Shown here in pieces: positions 4,257 through 10,082 of a stretch of DNA of 10,082 bases; the first letter of the stretch is position 1; each line of letters starts with the position of its first letter. The stretch lies in contig JAAEPW010000512.1 of the NCBI GenBank assembly GCA_024232355.1, forward strand, positions 1-10,082, read 5' to 3'. Position numbers and translations under genes: made by a program. The DNA is from Chloroflexota bacterium. GTDB lineage: Bacteria > Chloroflexota > Anaerolineae > B4-G1. The notes below the pieces were generated by a model that made no database searches, was not told the DNA's origin, and saw only the letters and a program-made list of their open reading frames with translations.

Positions 4257-5873
4257 TTAGTCAGTAATCCAATTACCCCAGCTGGGGCTACGTCTCATCT
4301 CGCCTAGTGCACCCAGAAAGCCGATGCAGTCTTCCAAGTACGGGTTCTGTTGTGACTTGTCGGGGTTGGAGCAATATCGTCGAATCATTGCATGAACCGA
4401 ATCATCCCCTTCGTCCATGTCGATGGCACCTACCTTGAGCTTCTTCGTGGTGCTGCTTTCATGGGCTACTAGTAAGGCAAGGGCGAAAGCACTAAATGTG
4501 TCGCCATGACCGTCGTTGTCACGAGGTGAAGAAAGCCGTAGTCCATAGCTTTTCTCTTCAACCCTTAGTTTCAGCAAGTCGTTCTTTAGGGGTGAATAGT
4601 CGTAGCACTTGATTCTGCCGTCTTGGAAGGTCTCGATGGTGGTGCTGGCTTGCTCACGTAGGTTCGTGCTTGAGGGTGGTATCATTCTGACCCAGCTCTT
4701 AGAGCCCATTGCCTTTTTCTGGGAGCGAGTACGATGCCGGGTGATGGTTTCTAGTCGTTGGCCCAAGTGCTCTGCTTGCCATGGGTCAATTGCGACGGTT
4801 TCGAGGTTGAACTGTCTGTCCAATTCTATGATGGCTTTTTCGACTTGTTCGATTTGTACTTTGCCTCCAGATTGTTTTGGGGTCCATAGCATTGCCTTTG
4901 CAAGTCTGAGAGAACCTGTCACTTCGTTGACTCCCAGAACAACTACTGCACTGTTGTCACGGGTTAGGCCCAAGTCCACTCCTGCTACAAATCGCCAACC
5001 CTTCTCGTCGCCTAGCATGGGTTGATGGGCACCGTTGAATGCTCTCTCGATGTCGGCTGGGCTTAGAGCATCGCCACCACTTGCTGACCACTGATTCATC
5101 CACAATCGCTGGTAGGCAATTGCAGGTAGCATCCTGCGTTGTTCTGCTAAGCGATCTTCGGTTATCCAGCTGGCAACGGGGCCATCTAGGCGGCTGAATA
5201 TCCAATTGGGGTCATTGCGTATGGCTTCTCTGATTGACCATTGCCAGCTATCTACGAACCCTGCATTGGCAATGATGAGCATGAGGCAATTGGAACGTTT
5301 GGCTGCACTAGAGATGATGCTGTGCCAGAGTGATCCATCTCCACCCCAGTGAGTCAATTCGTCGCATACTACAAAGTCTGGCAAGATGCCATATGATGAT
5401 CCGACATCACTGGTGAAGATCTGTAGCGTGCCGCCTTTGCCTGGGTGGCCCTGTGCGATATTGACAATGCAATCGCGTTGGACTTCTAGTATTTCACCCA
5501 ACCATGGGTTAAGTCTGATCTTGGTGGCTACGGCATCTTTCAATAAGCCCGCTTGATCCTTGTCTGCTGCAAAGCAATAGCCCCTCAATGGTCTGTTGGC
5601 AAAGGCTAACAAGTTGATTGATACGGTTGCTATGCCTGATGTTTTGTCATGTCCACGACCTCTTTCCCAATAGGCTCGCATATGAGCTTGGAGCTTACGT
5701 TTTCTGCCTGTGACTTTGAGAATGGCTGGAGTAAGTGCATCGAAGTCTGTACGCTGCCATGGGTCCATACATTCACCGTATGGGCACACTACACCATCAG
5801 CATCAATGAGTAGGTCACTATGGAACTTAGATGGGTCAGTGGTGTACTGCTTGAATAGTGCTTGGTCAATCAT
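4257..5873 (-). CDS. terL: Phage-type terminase large subunit (ATPase plus nuclease)
   Basis: 538 residues, a usual length for large terminases. The N-terminal half is the packaging ATPase: MDPWQRTDFDAL (36-47) resembles the adenine-binding region; ERGRGHDKTSG (70-80) is the Walker A position, with K77-T78 present but Asp76 where Gly is normal; LPDFVVCDE (164-172) is Walker B with the catalytic Asp-Glu pair. The C-terminal half has RNase H-like nuclease motifs: VAGVDLG (D300), VAIDPW (D363) and GHGDTFSA (D458). In this family the enzyme cuts concatemeric DNA and drives it into a prohead. The start ATG overlaps the small-subunit-like gene by 8 nt, with GGAGG 9 nt upstream. Partner capsid and portal genes are not in the window, so it may serve a satellite, a prophage remnant, or a phage whose other genes lie outside. 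Confidence 0.88.
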   Translation of the reverse strand: MIDQALFKQYTTDPSKFHSDLLIDADGVVCPYGECMDPWQRTDFDALTPAILKVTGRKRKLQAHMRAYWERGRGHDKTSGIATVSINLLAFANRPLRGYCFAADKDQAGLLKDAVATKIRLNPWLGEILEVQRDCIVNIAQGHPGKGGTLQIFTSDVGSSYGILPDFVVCDELTHWGGDGSLWHSIISSAAKRSNCLMLIIANAGFVDSWQWSIREAIRNDPNWIFSRLDGPVASWITEDRLAEQRRMLPAIAYQRLWMNQWSASGGDALSPADIERAFNGAHQPMLGDEKGWRFVAGVDLGLTRDNSAVVVLGVNEVTGSLRLAKAMLWTPKQSGGKVQIEQVEKAIIELDRQFNLETVAIDPWQAEHLGQRLETITRHRTRSQKKAMGSKSWVRMIPPSSTNLREQASTTIETFQDGRIKCYDYSPLKNDLLKLRVEEKSYGLRLSSPRDNDGHGDTFSAFALALLVAHESSTTKKLKVGAIDMDEGDDSVHAMIRRYCSNPDKSQQNPYLEDCIGFLGALGEMRRSPSWGNWITD

Positions 5874-6402
5874 CGTCTTGCACCTCCAACGTCAAACCAT
5901 CCCATGGTGACTCTTGCTCTACATCAAGCTCAAGCAGTTTCAATGACTTATCACGTTCAGCGGATGCCCGGCTAATCTCAGAAGAGAACTTGAGCTTCTC
6001 TAGGGGCTTGAGGTTGTCGTACTCTTTTGTCAGCCATCTCTGTGCTAGGGCTGCATGACGCTCCCAACGCCCTGCGGTTTGTATGCAGGCAGCATCAGGA
6101 ATGGACACCTCGCCCTTGGCAGCCAGAACTGCATCTTCCAGCTTACGACGAAAGTCATTCAGGCGGTTTTCAACGTATCGACAATCCTTGGGCAGGCTAC
6201 CCGATTTCAAACCATGCCGAATCGCGTTGCGATTGTTGCGAGGTGCCCCTGGTTTTTTCTTCGGTTGGGCGTCCCCTGTGGGCTCGCTGTCGGCAGGGGC
6301 ACTTGGGGCAGGGGCAGGCTGTTTGGTGCCCACACGGGCCGTCTGAGGGGCTGCGGTGGCCGTTTGTGCCTTGCGGGTGTTGTTTTTGCGGGTGGTAGCC
6401 AT
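5866..6402 (-). CDS. Terminase small-subunit-like DNA-binding protein
   Basis: 178 residues. The first 48 residues are Ala/Pro/Thr/Lys-rich and probably disordered. Residues 50-67 carry KPGAPRNNRNAIRHGLKSG, a variant of the GAPxGNxNAxKHG signature common at the start of phage terminase small subunits and related proteins. The rest is helical: VENRLNDFRRKLEDAVLA (78-95), a middle part with WERHAALAQRWL (113-124), and a charged helix up to about residue 160, ending in an acidic tail. Small subunits recognise the packaging site and load the large subunit. The identification combines the motif with the 8-nt overlap with terL. No clear Shine-Dalgarno precedes the ATG at 6402, so translation may be weak or use another signal. 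The helix-turn-helix is not obvious. Confidence 0.7.
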   Translation of the reverse strand: MATTRKNNTRKAQTATAAPQTARVGTKQPAPAPSAPADSEPTGDAQPKKKPGAPRNNRNAIRHGLKSGSLPKDCRYVENRLNDFRRKLEDAVLAAKGEVSIPDAACIQTAGRWERHAALAQRWLTKEYDNLKPLEKLKFSSEISRASAERDKSLKLLELDVEQESPWDGLTLEVQDDD

Positions 6403-6442
6403 GGCGGTGTTACTGCTTTAGTGGGGGGTATGTAGCGTGGCC

Positions 6443-6461
6443 GTAATACCGGAAGTATTAC
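6443..6461. repeat. 19 bp inverted repeat upstream of the terminase genes
   Basis: GTAATAC CGGAA GTATTAC is a perfect 7 bp inverted repeat with a 5 nt centre, about 40 bp before the small-subunit-like start. No T-tract follows. It sits in the only sizeable gap (6403-6484) between the replication and packaging genes, so an operator is possible. I see no convincing promoter next to it; a TTGCAC at 6496-6501 lacks a well-spaced -10. Confidence 0.45.
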
Positions 6462-6484
6462 AGATCTCGCGTATATGCCTGTTT

Positions 6485-6718
6485 TTACGGAGTTTTGTGC
6501 AATATATGCGGGTTAGCGTAACCTGCGGCAGTGCATTTGGGCCCGGCATTGTGGCCGTTTGGCTGTTGGGGTGTTGTTTGGGTGCATGCGGGGGCAGTAC
6601 CCAGCCCTCGGTTTTCGGCCATGTCCCCATCTGGTTCATCATGCTCCACGGGTAGTAGGAACCCATACTTATTCCAAAAGAACTGCATGGCCGATGGAAG
6701 TGGTTTCTGTTCAGTCAT
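6485..6718 (-). CDS. Small hypothetical protein between replication and terminase genes
   Basis: 77 residues. The ATG at 6718 overlaps the previous stop by 8 nt (ATGACTGA), with GGGAG 7 nt upstream. The frame remains open to 6871, but that extension lies wholly within the zinc-finger gene. The N-terminal third (residues 4-28) contains an aromatic stretch, SAMQFFWNKYGFLLPVEHDE. The remainder is Gln/Pro/Thr/Asn-rich and contains two cysteines (CTQTTPQQPNGHNAGPKC), so it is probably flexible. I recognise no family. The gene might be a short partner of the upstream replication protein, given the coupling, but nothing in the sequence proves it. Confidence 0.6.
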   Translation of the reverse strand: MTEQKPLPSAMQFFWNKYGFLLPVEHDEPDGDMAENRGLGTAPACTQTTPQQPNGHNAGPKCTAAGYANPHILHKTP

Positions 6719-7376
6719 TAGCTCGCTCCCGCCTGGCCTGTTCGATAGCTTCCTTGATCTGCTCATGCGACCAGCCTCGTGCTCGTCGGCAGCAATACCA
6801 AGTGCAGTCCGGGTCGTCACATTCAGCCATGTGGTTCGCTTCCCGGACCTCAAAGCCGACATAACTCTCAACGTCTTCGGCTAGCGTGCTGGGATGCACA
6901 CCATGGAGCACGACCATGCGGCAAGCCTGAGCAGCCACCTCCAGCAACTGTGCCTTGCCCATTTTGTCCACGGCGTAATGCTCCGTGATCCACTCTTCAA
7001 GCTGCTTGCGGGCAGCAACGCCACGATCGTGCAAGCTTTCCGTGACCCAATCTTCATCGGCGGGTGCAGGTCTTACTGCCACGCGGGCCACGGGGGGAGA
7101 ATGCTGGGCTCCCTTCTTCCACTTGGCTTTCAGTTGGTTGACACGCTTCCGACGTCTCACGAGATTGTCCTGGTCGTAGAGGTGCGTGAGCAAATCCCAC
7201 TCGTCACCCCAAGCACCACAGGCATGGCACTTGAACCGATCTTTGTGGGGCGGCTTGTGGGGCAGCACGTGGAAGCCCCGCTCGCTTTCACAGAACGGAC
7301 ATGGCCATTGGGCACTTGCACTTTCGAAAGTAGGTGGGCCCATCAACTCCTCTGCGAGGTACCGTAGAAAGATCAT
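6711..7376 (-). CDS. Primase-type zinc-finger protein without a TOPRIM domain
   Basis: 221 residues from the ATG at 7376; AGGAG at 7384-7388 is 7 nt away, so the longer frame to 7403 is rejected. Residues 24-65 match the DnaG-like CHC2 zinc-binding pattern: WPCPFCESERGFHV (C26, C29) and FKCHACGAWGDEWDLL (C50, C53). In bacterial and phage primases this module reads single-stranded template. It is followed by a basic linker (74-89) and a helical region (112-165), but no TOPRIM or other primase catalytic motif is visible. Near the C-terminus a second cluster (H182, C186, C191, C195, C196) may bind another zinc. It ends in a charged helix and is coupled to the next gene. The context next to a RepA-like ATPase suggests a role in starting replication; it may need a separate polymerising partner. 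Confidence 0.8.
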   Translation of the reverse strand: MIFLRYLAEELMGPPTFESASAQWPCPFCESERGFHVLPHKPPHKDRFKCHACGAWGDEWDLLTHLYDQDNLVRRRKRVNQLKAKWKKGAQHSPPVARVAVRPAPADEDWVTESLHDRGVAARKQLEEWITEHYAVDKMGKAQLLEVAAQACRMVVLHGVHPSTLAEDVESYVGFEVREANHMAECDDPDCTWYCCRRARGWSHEQIKEAIEQARRERAND

Positions 7377-7383
7377 CTTGCAT

Positions 7384-7388
7384 CTCCT
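7384..7388 (-). promoter_or_regulatory. Ribosome binding site deciding the 7376 start
   Basis: AGGAG on the minus strand within AAAAGGAG, 7 nt from the ATG at 7376. It lies inside the longer alternative frame, which it argues against. Confidence 0.7.
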
Positions 7389-7395
7389 TTTCTTT

Positions 7396-7456
7396 GGTAA
7401 CAAATTACCGAATACCGCCCGGTAATTAGTGATTTGTTACTTTATTAATTTGTTAC
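7396..7456. repeat. Three copies of a 9 bp repeat in an AT-rich gap, origin or operator candidate
   Basis: ATTTGTTAC occurs at 7432-7440 and 7448-7456 as direct repeats with a 16 bp period, each followed by T. Its exact complement GTAACAAAT is at 7397-7405, inside the palindrome GGTAACAAATTACC (7396-7409). Diverged copies (ATTTGTT at 7517-7522 and neighbours; TACAAAT at 7491-7497) lie nearby. The gap 7404-7512 is markedly AT-rich compared with its flanks. The arrangement between a RepA-like ATPase gene and a primase-type gene resembles an iteron origin, but it could equally be an autoregulatory operator region. Confidence 0.5.
7403..7427 (-). promoter_or_regulatory. Leader hairpin before the zinc-finger gene
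   Basis: AATTACCG (7403-7410) and CGGTAATT (7420-7427) form a perfect 8 bp inverted repeat around a 9 nt loop. It lies in the leader of the zinc-finger gene and shares bases with the palindrome at 7396-7409, so the two cannot pair at once. This may be a binding site or a leader switch; no T-tract supports termination. Confidence 0.4.
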
Positions 7457-7512
7457 TACGTTGAGACCAAAAAGTAAGAAATTGAAAAATTACAAATTAC
7501 CTCGGGGTGCCA

Positions 7513-8595
7513 CTAATTTGTTGGCAGCCGCCACCATGACACTCGGCCTTCCTTCTTGATGTTTGGTTTGACAATGCCCAACTCTTCTCGGGCCTTCTGC
7601 AACGTGCCCGTAGGGGGGAACCCTGCCGCCTCTGCTGCTTCTTGCAGTGGCTTGGCCTTGTACCACGTGCCCGGCTCCATTTGCTCCAGCAGCCAGTCAG
7701 CGGCTTTCTGGTGGCCAACCTGCTTCTCGGGCTTTCTGGGGGCGTCACCGAAGTCCAACCCCTTCCCCGTAACCAAGAAGCCGACGGGTTGTGGTCGCAA
7801 TCCAAGATTCTCCTTGAGCATCCTCACGCGGCACCACTTGCTTGTCTTGTCCGGTTGGTCGATGGCCAACTGTGCTCGGACCATCGCCACAATCGCGTTG
7901 CTGCCACGGCTGCTGTCGGCGTTGATTTCCTGGTCGTCCGGCACCTTTTTCGTATGGTGAATGATGACGATGGCCGTTCTGGTCCGCTCGGCAATGCTGG
8001 CAAGCGATTGCAGAACTGGCGTGATCTTCGAGCTGTTCTCATCCCCGCCGTGGGCACCTCGCAGGCTGTCTACTACAACCAACTGGATCTTGTACCTGTT
8101 GACCACGTCTTCGATACGTTCCATGTGATCGGGGTCTTCTAGGTCCACAGAGCGCAACGGATCATCTTCAAACGGCACCTTGATCCGTTCAAACGGCATG
8201 CCCCAATCCTTCAGGCGTTGCACTGTGATAGCCGATGTGCCCTCTGTGTCGCACCACAGCACGAAGCCCGGCTTGACTGGCCCCTTGGTGCCGCTGAACC
8301 ATGTACAGTTCCTGAGAATGATCGTGCGAGCCAGGGCATAGAGTGCGAAGGCACTCTTGCCGACGCCAGCAGGGGCCAGAAGCATCGTGAGCATCGCAAA
8401 GGGAATCCAGCCCGGCACTAGGTACTTTATCCCGTCAACTTTCGTGGCCACGTCTGCCATGCTTTTTGTCCTTACTTTATTCTCCCCCGTGGCCGTGGTC
8501 TGTGAGCCGATTGTGATTGCATCTGTTCCCTTGGCTGCTCGTTGGAGAGCTTGGGCTAATTTGGATTTTGATTTCTTGCGTTCATGCTGTGACAT
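7513..8595 (-). CDS. RepA/AAA_25-type RecA-fold ATPase with C-terminal winged-helix-like region
   Basis: 360 residues. AGAGG lies 8 nt before the ATG. After a basic, flexible N-terminus, a RecA-like core begins near residue 55: APAGVGKS (74-81) is Walker A; VLWCDTEG (112-119) carries an acidic pair typical of the family; LVVVDSLRG (172-180) is Walker B; IVIIHHTKK (209-217) matches the conserved sensor strand with paired histidines; SSRGSNAI (228-235) is a typical RepA/AAA_25 motif that often includes an inter-subunit arginine. Residues about 290-358 resemble a winged helix (QKAADWLLEQM, then TGTLQKAREELGIV, then GRVSWWRLP). Relatives are plasmid RepA hexameric helicases and phage or satellite replication ATPases. 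It probably unwinds or loads at the element's origin. It follows the excisionase-like gene by about 95 bp and precedes the repeat-containing gap. Confidence 0.88.
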   Translation of the reverse strand: MSQHERKKSKSKLAQALQRAAKGTDAITIGSQTTATGENKVRTKSMADVATKVDGIKYLVPGWIPFAMLTMLLAPAGVGKSAFALYALARTIILRNCTWFSGTKGPVKPGFVLWCDTEGTSAITVQRLKDWGMPFERIKVPFEDDPLRSVDLEDPDHMERIEDVVNRYKIQLVVVDSLRGAHGGDENSSKITPVLQSLASIAERTRTAIVIIHHTKKVPDDQEINADSSRGSNAIVAMVRAQLAIDQPDKTSKWCRVRMLKENLGLRPQPVGFLVTGKGLDFGDAPRKPEKQVGHQKAADWLLEQMEPGTWYKAKPLQEAAEAAGFPPTGTLQKAREELGIVKPNIKKEGRVSWWRLPTN

Positions 8596-8689
8596 TTACT
8601 ACACCTCTTGAAGGGTGGCCCGGCCTGAATCAGAGCAGAGGTGCCGACCCCAACTCAGACCGAGCCTGGCGGTTGCAATCCGCCGTGGG

Positions 8690-8929
8690 TTACTTGTAAA
8701 AAACTCGTTCTCTGGTTTGCTTCTTGCGGCGTCCTTTGGGCTGTGGTGGCGTGTGCATCCGCGACAGTTCGAAGGCCTCAAGGTCTTCTTCCTTGATCCG
8801 CCACTTGGGCCGACTGCTGCCAACACGACCGATGTTCATGGCACGTAGCACGCCTGTGTGAATCCAGCCAAGAACGGTATGTTCACCAATCCCGTAACGC
8901 TCTTGGATTTGCTTTACGCTGTAGGTCAT
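8690..8929 (-). CDS. Excisionase/MerR-like helix-turn-helix protein
   Basis: 79 residues. The N-terminal 55 residues match the short winged HTH of phage excisionases and HTH_17 proteins: YSVKQIQERYGIGEHTVLGW (3-22) is the HTH, IHTGVLRAMNIGR (23-35) the turn into the wing, and RPKWRIKEEDLEAFELSR (40-57) the wing strand and closing helix. A basic tail (KGRRKKQTRER) may contact DNA. Such proteins bend attachment-site DNA to favour excision or act as small regulators. GGGGAG is 8 nt from the ATG. It opens the rightward-to-left replication module, after the terminator of the integrase unit, with a palindrome 29 bp upstream that may be its own operator. Confidence 0.85.
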   Translation of the reverse strand: MTYSVKQIQERYGIGEHTVLGWIHTGVLRAMNIGRVGSSRPKWRIKEEDLEAFELSRMHTPPQPKGRRKKQTRERVFYK

Positions 8930-8957
8930 GTGTTTTGCTCCCCGTAAACTAGCGTTT

Positions 8958-8974
8958 GGGTACGTTACTTACCC
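8958..8974. promoter_or_regulatory. Near-perfect 17 bp palindrome, operator candidate
   Basis: GGGTACGT T ACTTACCC matches on 7 of 8 arm positions around a central T. It lies 29 bp upstream of the excisionase-like start, within the only region that can hold the promoter for the replication module (8930-9041). The core GTTAC also occurs in the repeats at 7432-7456. I could not identify a convincing -35/-10 pair beside it. Confidence 0.45.
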
Positions 8975-8995
8975 ATGCTGGGGAGTTACCTTATT

Positions 8996-9012
8996 TGCGG
9001 CAGAAAGCCGCA
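8996..9012. repeat. Short GC-rich hairpin upstream of the excisionase-like gene
   Basis: TGCGGC AGAAA GCCGCA is a perfect 6 bp stem with a 5 nt loop. No T-run follows on the minus strand. It lies between the integrase-unit terminator and the excisionase-like gene and may be an mRNA leader hairpin. Confidence 0.35.
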
Positions 9013-9041
9013 GAATGCCCTGAGAATCCTAGGCATATCGC

Positions 9042-9093
9042 AAAAGAAAAGCCGTCTACCCTTACCTTCTCAAAGGTAAATGGGTAAACGGCT
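9042..9093 (-). terminator. Intrinsic terminator of the integrase unit
   Basis: On the minus strand the stem is AGCCGT-T-TACCC, a 2-nt bulge, then TTACCTT, a TGAG loop, AAGGTAA, GGGTA-G-ACGGCT, followed by TTTTCTTTT. That gives 18 Watson-Crick pairs plus one G-U pair and a pyrimidine tail. It lies about 30 bp beyond the stop of the gene coupled to the integrase and isolates that unit from the replication module. Confidence 0.92.
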
Positions 9094-9122
9094 GTTGTGG
9101 CTGTCAAACAACAGGCCGAAGG

Positions 9123-9719
9123 CTATTCTTCCTCGCGTTGCCTGGCTTCGATCTCGCGTTCCACAATGTGATTGAGGGCCTGGTCCGAAAAGTCGCCCTG
9201 CCACTTCACCAAGTGATAGCCAATCTCCTCGCGGCAGCAGGCAGCGTCGTAGCCCGCTTTCTTAGTCTTGCCGTCAAATTTCTCCTTGAGGAACTTGGAA
9301 ACCGTCTTTGGGGTGGTGTCTGCTATCTCCGCAAGCTTCTTGAGGTCTGCCGGTTCGTGATTCAGGACGGAAGCAGCATTCGCCTTGCCACCCGGCTGAT
9401 AGTCGTGGTGCTTGGCCAGGGCAGCAATGATCTTGACATCGCAGGGCTTCTTGTCATCCGTCGGCCTACCAAGTTGCTTCTCCTTACTTTGCCCACCCAT
9501 AGCTCGCCATGCGGCAAGAACTGACCGACCGGAATCCTGGAGACGGTAGGACTTCGTCCCCGCCGGGTTGTGCATCGTCCAAGTACTAACTACCCACTCC
9601 TCAGCCTCCGCGATCTGGGCACAGAAGGCAAATGGCTCGTCCACGGAAATATCACCGTTCGTTTCCAGGTACGTTAGGAACTCCCAGAGTTCAGGCGGGT
9701 ACTCCTTCAGATCCTTCAT
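9123..9719 (-). CDS. Hypothetical protein with HTH-like segment, coupled to the integrase
   Basis: 198 residues. The ATG overlaps the integrase stop by 4 nt (ATGA), so the two are probably co-translated. The N-terminal half (residues 1-75) is a compact, Trp-rich segment (PPELWEFLTYLETNGD, then EEWVVSTWTMH, then VLAAWRAMG). A basic linker contains LGRPTDD (83-89). Residues 123-148 (EPADLKKLAEIADTTPKTVS and onward) look like a helix-turn-helix, followed by a part with a CC pair (161-162) and a helical, charged tail. I do not recognise the family. Similar genes with an LGRPTDD-type linker and an HTH are, as I recall, frequent beside integrases in planctomycete genomes. A recombination accessory or regulatory role is inferred from coupling alone. 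Confidence 0.8.
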   Translation of the reverse strand: MKDLKEYPPELWEFLTYLETNGDISVDEPFAFCAQIAEAEEWVVSTWTMHNPAGTKSYRLQDSGRSVLAAWRAMGGQSKEKQLGRPTDDKKPCDVKIIAALAKHHDYQPGGKANAASVLNHEPADLKKLAEIADTTPKTVSKFLKEKFDGKTKKAGYDAACCREEIGYHLVKWQGDFSDQALNHIVEREIEARQREEE

Positions 9720-10082
9720 ACCTCACCACCTTTTCCCCCCGTGGCCTGTGGATACAGCCAAGCCCGAACATGATCGGCAACCGTCTCCAATCGGTCATCG
9801 CCTATCCGTTGTCGGTAGTGTTCGTCAATGCCGGGATCGGCGTGACCCATGACCAAGCGTATGGCAACCTGATCTAGCGTGGCATCGGCTTCGGTGCGAA
9901 AGGTATGCCGCAGCCAACTGAACTTGGCTGTGGTGCCAATTTTGGCAGTTGCGAGAAACGTTGTCACATCCCGGCCAAGAGTGTCGGACCGGTATGGGGT
10001 ACCTCGGTCAGTAACGAACACCAATGCCTCGGCAGCCTCCTCGGGTTCGGGGCGTTCAGCTATGGCGTCCTTCAAGGCAGCC
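9716..10082 (-). CDS. Tyrosine recombinase/integrase, C-terminal catalytic part (5' end outside window)
   Basis: About 121 residues are visible; the frame stays open through the right edge, so the TTG at 10075 is not the real start. The visible part holds the second half of the catalytic domain: FSWLRHTFRTEAD is box II with its arginine, VMGHADP carries the conserved later histidine, and DEHYRQRI has the nucleophilic tyrosine. The first His of the usual HxLRH box is replaced by Ser; as I recall, planctomycete-type recombinases often have a non-histidine there. The box I arginine would lie beyond the window. It should catalyse integration and excision of the element at an attachment site outside the window. 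A gene of unknown function is coupled downstream, followed by an intrinsic terminator. Confidence 0.9.
   Translation of the reverse strand, partial: AALKDAIAERPEPEEAAEALVFVTDRGTPYRSDTLGRDVTTFLATAKIGTTAKFSWLRHTFRTEADATLDQVAIRLVMGHADPGIDEHYRQRIGDDRLETVADHVRAWLYPQATGGKGGEV

Noticed and set aside
6719..6871. N-terminal extension of the small 77-residue protein to 6871
   Set aside because: It is fully within the zinc-finger gene in another frame, and the ATG at 6718 has a well-placed GGGAG.
6894..7367. Plus-strand 157-codon open frame opposite the zinc-finger gene
   Set aside because: It is the antisense of a gene with a clear zinc-finger motif and a good ribosome binding site; its own translation shows no domain.
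8668..8684. GGCGG/CCGCC hairpin just after the excisionase-like stop
   Set aside because: Only five base pairs and no T-tract; too weak to call a terminator.
1..10082. CRISPR array, insertion sequence ends, or direct repeats marking element borders
   Set aside because: I saw no regularly spaced repeats with unique spacers, no transposase frame and no terminal inverted repeats; the attachment sites must lie outside the window.

Overview
The window reads as part of an integrated mobile element of bacteriophage or phage-satellite type. Every gene I accept lies on the minus strand, so the element runs from right to left. The host is probably a planctomycete; this is an inference from protein style. 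The clues are a tyrosine recombinase with an FxxLRHTF active-site box lacking the usual histidine, a GYF-domain membrane protein, a terminase with an RGRGHDKT phosphate-binding loop, and an excisionase-like helix-turn-helix protein. No ribosomal RNA or housekeeping gene is present to settle it.

Right-hand module (10082 to 9042): the 3' part of a tyrosine recombinase, translationally coupled to a gene of unknown function with a helix-turn-helix-like segment. A strong intrinsic terminator closes the unit. Next comes a replication/control module (about 9041 to 6485): an excisionase-like HTH protein preceded by a near-perfect 17 bp palindrome, a RepA/AAA_25-type ATPase, an AT-rich interval with three copies of a 9 bp repeat, a protein with a DnaG-like zinc finger but no TOPRIM domain, and a small unknown protein.

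The packaging module (6402 to 4257) holds a terminase small-subunit-like protein and a large terminase, overlapping by 8 nt. It is followed by a tight cluster (4235 to 2623) of a coiled-coil protein, an acidic protein with a repeated D-D/E-V-LLP motif, and two paralogous small cold-shock-like proteins. No capsid, portal or tail gene is visible. The int, xis, replication and terminase combination without structural genes resembles a satellite, but genes beyond the window could change this.

Between the cold-shock-like pair and the GYF gene lies a 434 bp gene-free stretch. About 330 nt of it fold into nested helices, including two multibranch junctions closed by perfect GC-rich stems. This candidate large structured RNA is the most unusual thing in the window. 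To its left sits a self-contained GYF/transmembrane gene with its own promoter-like sequence and intrinsic terminator. Three further genes follow: a protein with a winged-helix-like C-terminus, a short coiled-coil protein, and a cysteine-containing protein cut by the window edge. An in-frame segment after the amber stop of the first of these could encode a transmembrane helix.

Many neighbouring genes overlap or abut, and three junctions share the form ATGANTGA. This points to translational coupling within polycistronic transcripts.
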